Of a stretch of DNA of 10,944 bases, positions 1 through 5,426 are shown in pieces. The notes beneath the pieces were generated by a model that saw only the letters and a list, made by a program, of their open reading frames with translations, was not told where the DNA came from and made no database searches. The position numbers and the translations under genes are program-made. The first letter of the stretch is position 1, and the number at the start of each line of letters is the position of its first letter. The DNA lies in contig JAGLDM010000403.1 of NCBI GenBank assembly GCA_023145595.1, positions 1 to 10,944 on the forward strand, in the 5' to 3' direction. This DNA is from Flavobacteriaceae bacterium (GTDB taxonomy: Bacteria; Bacteroidota; Bacteroidia; Flavobacteriales; Flavobacteriaceae).

Positions 1-217
1 TTGGGGCTTAAAAAAATTAGCTTACGCAATCCAACACAAAAAAAGTGGTTTTTACCATTTATTTGAGTACAAAGTAGCAGGTGAAGAAATCACTGCATTT
101 GAACTTGAGTTCAGAAGAGACGATAGCATTATGCGCTATTTGACGGTAAGACTAGACAAACATGCTGCTGCTTGGGCCGAAAAGAGAAAAGCACGCGTTA
201 AATCTCCTAAAAAATAA
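1..217 (+). CDS. rpsF: 30S ribosomal protein S6 (3' part)
   Basis: This is the C-terminal 71 codons of ribosomal protein S6; the gene starts left of the window and its first complete codon here is at position 2. S6 binds the 30S platform next to S18, and the S18 gene follows directly. The visible protein runs [10 protein letters not shown], then [10 protein letters not shown], then [20 protein letters not shown] and a basic tail ending KARVKSPKK. The [15 protein letters not shown] stretch is the conserved S6 beta-strand/helix core. Only 4 nt separate its stop (215-217) from the rpsR start, so the two are translated from one mRNA. The identification is secure because of the motif and the rpsF-rpsR-rplI order. 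About a third of the protein lies outside the window. Confidence 0.95.
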   Translation, partial: WGLKKLAYAIQHKKSGFYHLFEYKVAGEEITAFELEFRRDDSIMRYLTVRLDKHAAAWAEKRKARVKSPKK

Positions 218-221
218 GACT

Positions 222-518
222 ATGGCAAGTATAGAACAATCAGCAAAGGGAGGAAAACAAGCGGATGTTAGATATCTAACTCCTCTTGACATTGATACTA
301 AAAAAGAAGCGAAATATTGTCGTTTTAAAAAGAACGGTATCAAGTATATTGATTATAAAGATGCAGATTTTTTAATGTATTTAGTAAATGAGCAAGGTAA
401 AATTTTACCACGTCGTTTAACAGGTACTTCATTAAAATACCAACGTAAAGTTTCTGTTGCTATTAAAAGAGCACGTCACTTAGCATTAATGCCATACGTA
501 GGAGATTTATTAAAATAA
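222..518 (+). CDS. rpsR: 30S ribosomal protein S18
   Basis: This 98-aa protein is ribosomal protein S18, which pairs with S6 on the small-subunit platform. The sequence contains the S18 core: [17 protein letters not shown] (about residues 31-47), then [19 protein letters not shown] (about 60-78) and [14 protein letters not shown] near the C-terminus. The reading frame is open back to 162, but I chose ATG 222. It gives [11 protein letters not shown], a usual flavobacterial S18 N-terminus, and it sits 4 nt after the rpsF stop, while the upstream extension lies inside rpsF. No Shine-Dalgarno is evident, as is usual in Bacteroidota. It belongs to the rpsF-rpsR-rplI operon. Confidence 0.96.
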   Translation: MASIEQSAKGGKQADVRYLTPLDIDTKKEAKYCRFKKNGIKYIDYKDADFLMYLVNEQGKILPRRLTGTSLKYQRKVSVAIKRARHLALMPYVGDLLK

Positions 519-527
519 TAGAGGAAC

Positions 528-977
528 ATGGAACTAATATTAAAACAAGACGTAGAAAACGTAGGATTTAAGGACGACGTAGTTACTGTTAAGAATGGTT
601 ACGGTCGTAATTTTTTGATTCCTCAAGGTGTTGCTATTTTAGCAACAGTGCCAGCTAAGAAAGTATTGGCAGAAACTTTAAAGCAACGTGCTTTTAAAGA
701 AGAAAAAGAAATCAAAGACGCTAATAAAGTTGGTGATGCTATCAAAGCATTAGAAATTAAAATCACAGCTAAAACTGGTGAAGGGTCTAAATTATTTGGA
801 TCTGTTAATAATATTGATGTTGCTGCTGCTATTGAAAAAGCAGGTCAGTCTATTGATAAGAAATTTATCAAGGTTGAAGGTGGTAATGTAAAACGTTTAG
901 GAAAATACAATGCAACTGTGCGTTTGCACAGATCGGTTGTTGTTGACTTAACATTTGATGTTGTTGCAGAAGCATAA
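528..977 (+). CDS. rplI: 50S ribosomal protein L9
   Basis: This 149-aa protein is ribosomal protein L9, which binds 23S rRNA near the L1 stalk and extends from the ribosome. The N-terminal domain begins MELILKQDVENVGFKDDVV and continues VKNGYGRNFLIPQGVA (about residues 21-36), the family signature. A Lys/Glu-rich connecting helix (about 45-75) leads to the C-terminal domain with GSKLFGSVNNIDVAAAI and a final TVRLHRSVVVDLTFDV. The length matches the family. The start follows the rpsR stop by 9 nt and, unusually for this window, has a purine-rich GAGG at 521-524. It is the last gene of the ribosomal operon, closed by the terminator at 1002-1042. Confidence 0.97.
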   Translation: MELILKQDVENVGFKDDVVTVKNGYGRNFLIPQGVAILATVPAKKVLAETLKQRAFKEEKEIKDANKVGDAIKALEIKITAKTGEGSKLFGSVNNIDVAAAIEKAGQSIDKKFIKVEGGNVKRLGKYNATVRLHRSVVVDLTFDVVAEA

Positions 978-1001
978 TATAAAAGGTTAAATATTTTATA
1001 T

Positions 1002-1042
1002 AAAGACCGTTCTAAATATTACATTTAGAACGGTCTTTTTTT
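1002..1042 (+). terminator. Rho-independent terminator of the ribosomal operon
   Basis: There is a perfect 16-bp stem: 1002-1017 pairs with 1023-1038, with a 5-nt loop at 1018-1022. The T-run continues through 1042. It lies 24 nt after the rplI stop and is the strongest terminator in the window. The A-rich left arm mirrors the T-rich right arm. Confidence 0.93.
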
Positions 1043-1052
1043 GTAATCTATG

Positions 1053-1077
1053 CAATTACATGTTTCAACAATTAAAC
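1053..1077 (+). repeat. Intergenic 25-nt repeat, copy 1
   Basis: The pattern is CAATTACA, then three variable bases, then TTCAACAATTA, one variable base, AC. It matches positions 1612-1636 at 21 of 25 bases. It starts 10 nt after the rplI terminator and ends 15 nt before the start codon at 1093. The function is unknown. Confidence 0.6.
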
Positions 1078-1092
1078 AATTACTCTTTTAGA

Positions 1093-1569
1093 ATGAAGTA
1101 CAGACAACTCACAAAAGAACAATTTGAGGAATTGCACGAAGAATTTGCTAAGTTTTTAGCAACACAGCAAATCGATGTGAAGGAGTGGAATGAGATTAAA
1201 AAGTCAAATCCAGAAACGGCAGAAGAGGAAATGAATTTGTTTAGTGATGTGGTTTGGGATGATGTTTTGACAAAAACACAGTATTTAGAACATTTTTCAT
1301 CTACTCATTTAAATTTATTTCGTTGTGATTCTGAAACCATTCAACGTATTGTGGTAACTGTAAATAAATCAGATTTTGATTTTTTAAAACCAGACGATTA
1401 TCAATGGTTTGTTGATCATTCAAAAGACGATGCTATTGATTATTTTAAAGGGCAAAAAACCTATTTGAAAGAGCGAAATTTAGAATTGTTTGATTTAATA
1501 GAAAAGGGGAGTGCTATTGCCAAAGGAGATTTGTATGAAGCAGTTTTTAAGGTGATAAGCCCATCCTAA
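1093..1569 (+). CDS. DUF6495-like conserved small protein
   Basis: This is a 158-aa acidic cytoplasmic protein that I recognise as resembling the flavobacterial DUF6495 family, commonly found near rplI; its function is unknown. Visible landmarks are MKYRQLTKEQFEELHEEF at the N-terminus, an acidic EEEMNLFSDVVWDDVL segment (about residues 45-60), QYLEHFSSTHLNLFRCD (about 63-79) and a C-terminal LFDLIEKGSAIAKGDLYEAVFKVI. There is no signal peptide or membrane segment. The frame is open from an ATG at 1060, but that start would put the 25-nt intergenic repeat (1053-1077) inside the coding region. ATG 1093 gives the expected N-terminus, so I use it. The last codons (SPS) run into the hairpin repeat at 1571. 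The family name is from memory; the coding call is firm. Confidence 0.85.
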   Translation: MKYRQLTKEQFEELHEEFAKFLATQQIDVKEWNEIKKSNPETAEEEMNLFSDVVWDDVLTKTQYLEHFSSTHLNLFRCDSETIQRIVVTVNKSDFDFLKPDDYQWFVDHSKDDAIDYFKGQKTYLKERNLELFDLIEKGSAIAKGDLYEAVFKVISPS

Positions 1570-1570
1570 A

Positions 1571-1596
1571 TCCTTCCCAAAGGGAAGGAATTTTTT
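1571..1596 (+). terminator. Terminator-like hairpin after the DUF6495-like gene
   Basis: An 8-bp GC-rich stem, TCCTTCCC (1571-1578) with GGGAAGGA (1582-1589), closes over a 3-nt AAA loop and is followed by six T at 1591-1596. It starts 2 nt after the stop codon. The sequence also resembles a short palindrome I associate with flavobacterial intergenic regions, so it may be a repeat acting as a terminator. Confidence 0.75.
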
Positions 1597-1611
1597 AGTG
1601 TTGCTTTAAAA

Positions 1612-1636
1612 CAATTACACAATTCAACAATTACAC
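1612..1636 (+). repeat. Intergenic 25-nt repeat, copy 2
   Basis: This is the second copy of the CAATTACA-nnn-TTCAACAATTA-n-AC element seen at 1053-1077. It starts 15 nt after the U-tract of the hairpin at 1571-1596, matching the position of copy 1 after the rplI terminator, and lies upstream of the trmH-like gene. Confidence 0.6.
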
Positions 1637-1657
1637 ATTTTAACTTTCAACATTCCA

Positions 1658-1665
1658 TATCTTTG
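1658..1665 (+). promoter_or_regulatory. -7 box TATCTTTG before the trmH-like gene
   Basis: This is an exact match to the Bacteroidota TAnnTTTG -7 element. It ends only 4 nt before the ATG at 1670, which would make the transcript nearly leaderless. A near-match TAACTTTC at 1641-1648 would instead give a short leader. No TTG-type -33 element is at the usual distance from either. Confidence 0.4.
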
Positions 1666-1669
1666 CTTT

Positions 1670-2344
1670 ATGACGAAAAAACCAGACCAAGCCTATTCCG
1701 ATTATATTGCTCCTATGCTTAGTGATCGCCGTAAAGATTTATTTGATAAAATATTAAATCAGCGAACCCGACATTTTACTGTAATTTTAGAGGACTTGTT
1801 TCAAAAACACAATACAAGCGCCGTGGTACGGAGTTGCGATATTTTCGGAATTCAAGACATTCATATCATCGAAAATAAGTATAAAAGTTACATGTCTAAT
1901 CAGGTAGGGAAGGGGTCTCAAAAATGGTTGGATTTTCATCATTACCGCGACAAACAAATCAATACGCAAGACTGTATAGATAAAATAAAAAGTGAGGGCT
2001 ATCAATTAATAGCTACAACACCACACAATGAATCTTGTTACTTAGCAGATTTTGATATTACCAAGAAATCGGCTTTCGTTTTCGGAGTAGAAAAGGCGGG
2101 TGTTTCTAAAACGATGCTCGATCAAGCAGATGGTTATTTAAAAATTCCGATGGCTGGTTTTACTGAAAGTTTAAATATATCTGTTGCTGCTGCTATTATT
2201 TTGCAATCAGTTACAGAAAGGCTAAGGTCTTCTGATGTTGATTGGAAATTGAATGATGAAGATAAGTTTTTGAAAAAAGTTGATTGGATGGAGAAAACTA
2301 TTAAGAGTATTGACAAGGTAAAAGAGCGGTATTACTCTGAATAG
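1670..2344 (+). CDS. trmH: tRNA/rRNA 2'-O-ribose methyltransferase, TrmH-like (SpoU/SPOUT)
   Basis: This is a 224-aa SPOUT methyltransferase that uses S-adenosylmethionine to methylate a ribose 2'-hydroxyl. The closest match I recognise is TrmH, which makes Gm18 in the tRNA D-loop. All three SpoU motifs are visible. Motif 1 is HNTSAVVRSCDIFGIQDIH (47-65), including the catalytic-type Arg54. Motif 2 is FVFGVEKAGVS (136-146). Motif 3 is IPMAGFTESLNISVAAA (159-175), which forms the trefoil-knot cofactor site. The N-terminal helix (about 10-42) and basic C-terminal helical tail (190-224) are as in TrmH. There is no L30e-like N-terminal domain, which argues against RlmB. ATG 1670 keeps the full N-terminal helix. 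The gene converges on the ABC exporter at 2372. The exact RNA target is inferred. Confidence 0.88.
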   Translation: MTKKPDQAYSDYIAPMLSDRRKDLFDKILNQRTRHFTVILEDLFQKHNTSAVVRSCDIFGIQDIHIIENKYKSYMSNQVGKGSQKWLDFHHYRDKQINTQDCIDKIKSEGYQLIATTPHNESCYLADFDITKKSAFVFGVEKAGVSKTMLDQADGYLKIPMAGFTESLNISVAAAIILQSVTERLRSSDVDWKLNDEDKFLKKVDWMEKTIKSIDKVKERYYSE

Positions 2345-2371
2345 ATATAATTAAATAAGAGTTCTTTTTTC

Positions 2372-4108
2372 TTAAATCCTACTCTGATACGTGTACAAAT
2401 CAAAATAACGTCCTTTCTTTGCAATCAGTTCATCGTGAGGCCCTTGCTCTACAATAGAACCACCCTCAACGACTAATATTTGATCTGCTTGTTGTATAGT
2501 GGTCAATCTATGGGCAATTACAAAAGTGGTTCTATCTTTCATCAAAAGGTGTAAACTTTTTTGAATAAAAGTTTCGCTTTCCGTATCTAAATTGGAAGTT
2601 GCTTCGTCTAAAATTATGATTTTTGGGTCTGCCAATAAAGCTCTTGCAATAGAAATTCGTTGACGTTGTCCACCAGATAATTTTACGCCACGTTCTCCAA
2701 TTATGGTATCTAAACCATCATCAAATCGATCGGTAAATTCATTAACATACGCACCTTTTACAGCCTCTAATAATTGTGTTTCTGTAGCGTTTGGTCTTGG
2801 AAATAAAATATTTTCTCTAATGGTTCCTTCGTATAAAAAGTCGCCTTGTAATACAACGGCTAACTGACTTCTAAAACTGCTGAGGTTTACTTTTGATAAA
2901 TCGATTCCGTCTAAAGTGATACTCCCAGAATTCGGATTTAAAAAAGTAGCAGCCAAACCAGCTATTGTTGATTTTCCTGAACCTGATGACCCTACCAATG
3001 CTGTAACCGAACCTTTTGGCGCTTCAAATGAAATGTTGTGTAAAATTTCTTTACCTTCATTATATCCAAAACTAACATTCTTAAAAATAATATTACCTGT
3101 GATATTTTTGAGTTTAATGGTTCTAACTTCTGGGTTATCTTCTTCAACCATATTCATTAATTCTTGAGTACGATCTAATCCTGCCAATGCTTCGGTTAAC
3201 TGACTTCCAGTATTTCCCATTTGCACAATAGGTGCAATCATAAATCCTAAGAATAAGGTAAACGAAACAAAATCCCCCATGGTCATGGTGTTTTCCATAA
3301 TATAATAACCTCCTATCCCCATAATTCCCGTAGAAGCCAATCCCAATAGTAGGGTAGAGGAGCTGTTCATTAAAGCAGTAGCGGTTAAACTCTTTTTCAC
3401 ATTCAAGAACAAGCGTTCTACACCTTTTTCAAAGACTTTACTTTCTTGATCTTCTGCATTAAAACCCTTTATTACTCGAACCCCGTTTAAAGTTTCTGTT
3501 AGTCTACCAGTCACTTCCGCATTAATTTTCCCTCGTGCTCTAAAAATAGGACGAATGAATCCGAAAGCCTTCATTGCAATTACTCCGAATACAACAACAG
3601 GCACCAATACAAACGCAGTCATAATTGCATTGATTTTAATCAAAATAACTAATGAGATTATAGAGGTAAAAGAACCGCCAATTAATTGTACCAATCCAGT
3701 TCCTACCAAATTTCGAACACCCTCTACATCAGACATTACACGAGATACTAGGGCTCCCGATTTGTTATTGTCGAAGAAACTAGTGGGTAGTTTGAGTAAT
3801 TTTTGTTGAACTTTTGCTCTTAATAATGAAATTAAATGTTGAGCTTCAACACTTAATAAGCGAGTTAAAGAAAATGAAGTAAGTGCCTGTACTATAATTG
3901 CTGACACTACAGCTACTAAAAGTAATTTTAGTGCAGCCATGTCTTTAGTCGGAATTACATCATCTATTAAATATTTTGTGGCGTATGGTAAAATTAACCC
4001 TGCTAAACTTTTTAAAATAATTAATATCAATCCGATAAATAAAATCTTTTTCCTAGGCCAAATAAATTCTGTAAAAGCCCATGCGAAGGATATTTTTTGT
4101 TTACTCAT
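2372..4108 (-). CDS. ABC exporter, fused permease and ATPase (MsbA-like)
   Basis: This 578-aa half-transporter would work as a dimer in the inner membrane. Residues 1-310 form an exporter-type membrane domain with six likely helices (about 24-46, 61-83, 135-158, 161-183, 248-268, 277-298). Residues 335-578 form the ATPase: A-loop Tyr349, Walker A GSSGSGKST (373-381), Q-loop Gln421, signature LSGGQ (477-481), Walker B IIILDE (497-502), D-loop SNLD (505-508) and H-loop His533. Every catalytic residue is present, so a homodimer is plausible. The MsbA/lipid-flippase-like architecture is common in Bacteroidota, but the substrate cannot be read from sequence and a multidrug role is equally possible. 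It lies 68 nt downstream of the carbonic anhydrase gene on the same strand with no convincing terminator between, so co-transcription is possible. Confidence 0.93.
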   Translation of the reverse strand: MSKQKISFAWAFTEFIWPRKKILFIGLILIILKSLAGLILPYATKYLIDDVIPTKDMAALKLLLVAVVSAIIVQALTSFSLTRLLSVEAQHLISLLRAKVQQKLLKLPTSFFDNNKSGALVSRVMSDVEGVRNLVGTGLVQLIGGSFTSIISLVILIKINAIMTAFVLVPVVVFGVIAMKAFGFIRPIFRARGKINAEVTGRLTETLNGVRVIKGFNAEDQESKVFEKGVERLFLNVKKSLTATALMNSSSTLLLGLASTGIMGIGGYYIMENTMTMGDFVSFTLFLGFMIAPIVQMGNTGSQLTEALAGLDRTQELMNMVEEDNPEVRTIKLKNITGNIIFKNVSFGYNEGKEILHNISFEAPKGSVTALVGSSGSGKSTIAGLAATFLNPNSGSITLDGIDLSKVNLSSFRSQLAVVLQGDFLYEGTIRENILFPRPNATETQLLEAVKGAYVNEFTDRFDDGLDTIIGERGVKLSGGQRQRISIARALLADPKIIILDEATSNLDTESETFIQKSLHLLMKDRTTFVIAHRLTTIQQADQILVVEGGSIVEQGPHDELIAKKGRYFDLYTYQSRI

Positions 4109-4176
4109 AAAAATGTAGTCTCTATTATTGAGATATTGGATTGTAGTCGTTAGTTCATTAAAATAGTGTTGTTAAA

Positions 4177-4743
4177 TTATAAGAAGTCGACTTTTCCTGA
4201 ATCTAAATGATAGTAAGCAGGAAGAATTTTTAATTTCCCATTTGATATTGCATCCTTAATAATTGTTGATTTATTACTTAAGTCAGTTGCTGTTAATTCC
4301 GCATTTTTCTTAACAATCGTATTTACGTCTGCATTCGCATCACTTGCTTGTATTGCAGGATTTATATGACCCAATAAATGATTTAAATTTTCACCATTGT
4401 CTCCTCCAGCAACTGCAGCAGTTACAGCGCCACAACTTTGGTGTCCGAGTACAACAATAACAGAAGATCCTATATTAGCAACGGCATATTCAATACTTGC
4501 AATAGATGAAGTATTGGCAATATTACCTGCCACACGAATTACAAATAATTCTCCTAGTCCAGCATCAAAAGTTAATTCAGGAACAATACGACTGTCTGCA
4601 CAACTCAATATGATAGCATACGGACTTTGACCTGAAGTTAATTTTTCTCTACGAGAACTGTTCTGTAATTTTCCATCTAATTTATCTGTAACAAAACGTT
4701 GGTTACCGGATTTTAGTCTTTCTATTATTTCGTTTGAATTCAT
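4177..4743 (-). CDS. Beta-class carbonic anhydrase
   Basis: This 188-aa cytoplasmic zinc enzyme interconverts CO2 and bicarbonate, which supplies bicarbonate to carboxylases such as those of fatty-acid and purine synthesis. The zinc site is complete: Cys48 and the Asp50/Arg52 dyad in CADSR (48-52), then His101 and Cys104 in GHQSCGA (100-106). DAGLGELFVIRVAGN (60-74) and SIEYAVANIG (83-92) are typical beta-class sequence. There is no signal peptide. The ATG at 4743 gives MNSNEIIERLKSGNQRF, a normal start for the family. A good promoter lies upstream (4789-4821). The LytTR-like repeat at 4879-4908 is in the same intergenic region and could influence this gene as well as the oppositely oriented micro-ORFs. 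Confidence 0.95.
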   Translation of the reverse strand: MNSNEIIERLKSGNQRFVTDKLDGKLQNSSRREKLTSGQSPYAIILSCADSRIVPELTFDAGLGELFVIRVAGNIANTSSIASIEYAVANIGSSVIVVLGHQSCGAVTAAVAGGDNGENLNHLLGHINPAIQASDANADVNTIVKKNAELTATDLSNKSTIIKDAISNGKLKILPAYYHLDSGKVDFL

Positions 4744-4788
4744 TTTGTAAAATTTATATTAATAAAATCTACTGTATTTTATATTATA

Positions 4789-4821
4789 CAAAAGTAACTA
4801 ATTATTTGTCAATTTCTCAAA
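4789..4821 (-). promoter_or_regulatory. Promoter of the carbonic anhydrase gene
   Basis: Read on the minus strand, the -33 TTTG (4818-4821), a 21-nt spacer and the -7 TACTTTTG (4789-4796) match the Bacteroidota/Flavobacterium TTG-N17-23-TAnnTTTG form. Transcription would start near 4782, giving a leader of roughly 40 nt before the ATG at 4743. Confidence 0.65.
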
Positions 4822-4878
4822 TCAAATATAAGGTTGAATACCTCAATTTAGAAACTTATTTTTACTTCACTTGTGATA

Positions 4879-4920
4879 ATAGTTAATTCGCTATTGAATA
4901 AAGTTGTTTCGCTAATAAAT
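4879..4920 (+). promoter_or_regulatory. Direct repeat with 21-bp period, candidate LytTR operator
   Basis: Positions 4881-4899 match 4902-4920 at 15 of 19 bases. The shared parts are AGTT and TTCGCTA plus an A/T-rich tail. The 9-mers ATAGTTAAT (4879-4887) and AAAGTTGTT (4900-4908) each fit 8 of 9 positions of the LytTR half-site pattern I know from AgrA/ComE-type regulators, and the two are separated by 12 bp, the spacing those dimers use. The repeat lies about 40-60 bp upstream of the -7 box at 4947-4954. The regulator encoded at 6506-7264 has a LytTR domain, so it is the natural candidate to bind here. Binding is inferred, not shown. Confidence 0.55.
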
Positions 4921-4946
4921 GTCTAAAATGAATTGAAGTTTCTATA

Positions 4947-4954
4947 TATATTTG
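4947..4954 (+). promoter_or_regulatory. -7 box TATATTTG for the micro-ORF transcript
   Basis: This is an exact TAnnTTTG match. No TTG or TTTG lies 17-23 nt upstream, as expected for an activator-dependent promoter. Transcription would start near 4960, about 45 nt before the first micro-ORF, with a weak 6-bp hairpin (4971-4976 with 4984-4989) in the leader. Confidence 0.45.
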
Positions 4955-5005
4955 GAGCGTAATAAGAAATGAACTATAAAATTTAGTTCAAAAAAAAGAG
5001 AAATC

Positions 5006-5101
5006 ATGAAAATATTAAAGGGGTTAATTTTATTTCTAACCGGTGCCGCAATTATTTCAATTGGAAGATATATAAACAGTTTTTTAATCTCAAAATATTA
5101 A
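5006..5101 (+). CDS. Micro-ORF 1, putative 31-aa single-span membrane peptide
   Basis: The ORF encodes MKILKGLILFLTGAA followed by IISIGRYINSFLISKY. A Lys-containing N-terminus precedes a hydrophobic stretch of about 15-17 residues (6-21) with small residues in its middle. Arg, Tyr and Lys follow, so a single membrane helix is likely. It has no cysteine and no clear signal-peptidase site. The ATG is preceded by an A/G-rich stretch and the bases AAATC, the same five bases that precede micro-ORF 2, which begins 4 nt after this stop. I do not recognise a family. Support comes from the preceding -7 box, the tandem arrangement and the downstream terminator. It could be a small membrane protein, a toxin-like peptide or a signalling peptide; a chance ORF cannot be excluded. 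Confidence 0.5.
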   Translation: MKILKGLILFLTGAAIISIGRYINSFLISKY

Positions 5102-5105
5102 AATC

Positions 5106-5240
5106 ATGAATTCATTAAAATCAACATTAGACATAGAACTAATTCAAATGGATTGGAGAAATATAATAAGCATCAATAATTCTGTTGATAAAAACGAATT
5201 AAATGAAAAGAGTGAAGATGGTGGTTTTCTCTTTATATAA
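5106..5240 (+). CDS. Micro-ORF 2, putative 44-aa acidic peptide
   Basis: The ORF starts MNSLKSTLDIELIQMDWRN and ends KSEDGGFLFI. It is polar and mildly acidic, with an amphipathic N-terminal half and no membrane segment. Near its end is an SEDGG followed by four mostly hydrophobic residues (41-44). It starts 4 nt after micro-ORF 1 with the same AAATC-ATGAA start context, so the two would be translated from one mRNA that ends at the terminator 5347-5392. I do not recognise a family. The context, directly upstream of a sensor kinase and LytTR regulator, suggests it could belong to that signalling system, but nothing in the sequence proves expression. Confidence 0.45.
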   Translation: MNSLKSTLDIELIQMDWRNIISINNSVDKNELNEKSEDGGFLFI

Positions 5241-5278
5241 ATAAAAATTAGAAATAAAGTTACAACAGTCTCAAATAA

Positions 5279-5329
5279 TTTTCAAAACAGGTTGTAAAAG
5301 AGTTAAAAACCTTGTTTGAAAACAACAAG
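5279..5329 (+). other. Two overlapping, mutually exclusive hairpins
   Basis: The arm 5279-5293 pairs with 5308-5322 at 13 of 15 positions over a 14-nt loop. The 3' part of that second arm (5311-5316) can instead pair perfectly with 5324-5329 in a 6-bp hairpin. The two structures cannot form together. They lie in the 3' region of the micro-ORF transcript, just before its terminator. Confidence 0.4.
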
Positions 5330-5346
5330 TTTGGTTAGTTAGTTTT

Positions 5347-5392
5347 AGGGCTTCTGCGGTGATGGTTAAACATTATTTCAGTAGCCCTTTTT
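5347..5392 (+). terminator. Terminator downstream of the micro-ORFs
   Basis: A long stem pairs 5347-5364 with 5371-5388 over a 6-nt loop. The outer part is AGGGCT with AGCCCT; the stem has two mismatches and several G-U pairs, and T runs to 5392. It separates the micro-ORF transcript from the histidine kinase gene and supports real transcription of this intergenic region. Confidence 0.8.
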
Positions 5393-5426
5393 CAATTAAA
5401 TAATTCTTTAAAAAAATCATTAAAAT

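Larger units (their letters stand above)
4744..5426. other. Long intergenic region carrying two micro-ORFs and regulatory signals
   Basis: These 683 bp contain no long ORF. In order they hold the minus-strand promoter of the carbonic anhydrase (4789-4821), a 21-bp-period direct repeat (4879-4920), a plus-strand -7 box (4947-4954), two micro-ORFs (5006-5101 and 5106-5240), an imperfect hairpin region (5279-5329) and a terminator (5347-5392). Short T-rich DNA then leads to the histidine kinase. The stretch 4822-4878 shows nothing I can name. Confidence 0.7.

Noticed and set aside
152..343. Minus-strand ORF of 63 codons over rpsF/rpsR, and similar antisense ORFs inside trmH, the ABC exporter, carbonic anhydrase, rnhA, acpP and fabF
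   Set aside because: They lie wholly or mostly opposite well-identified genes and show no recognisable domain; they are reading-frame shadows.
1060..1092. Longer N-terminus for the DUF6495-like protein starting at ATG 1060
   Set aside because: The extension is intergenic repeat sequence also found at 1612-1636, and MKYRQLTKEQFEEL at 1093 is the expected N-terminus.
2345..2371. Bidirectional terminator between the convergent trmH-like and ABC exporter genes
   Set aside because: Only a 4-bp AAGA/TCTT pairing is present beside a T-run, too weak to call.
4109..4176. Terminator or promoter between the carbonic anhydrase and the ABC exporter
   Set aside because: Only a 4-bp TCTC/GAGA hairpin without a T-run, and no exact TAnnTTTG box at a useful distance.
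5365..5406. A 13-codon ORF starting ATGGTTAAAC
   Set aside because: It lies inside the terminator hairpin and its U-tract.
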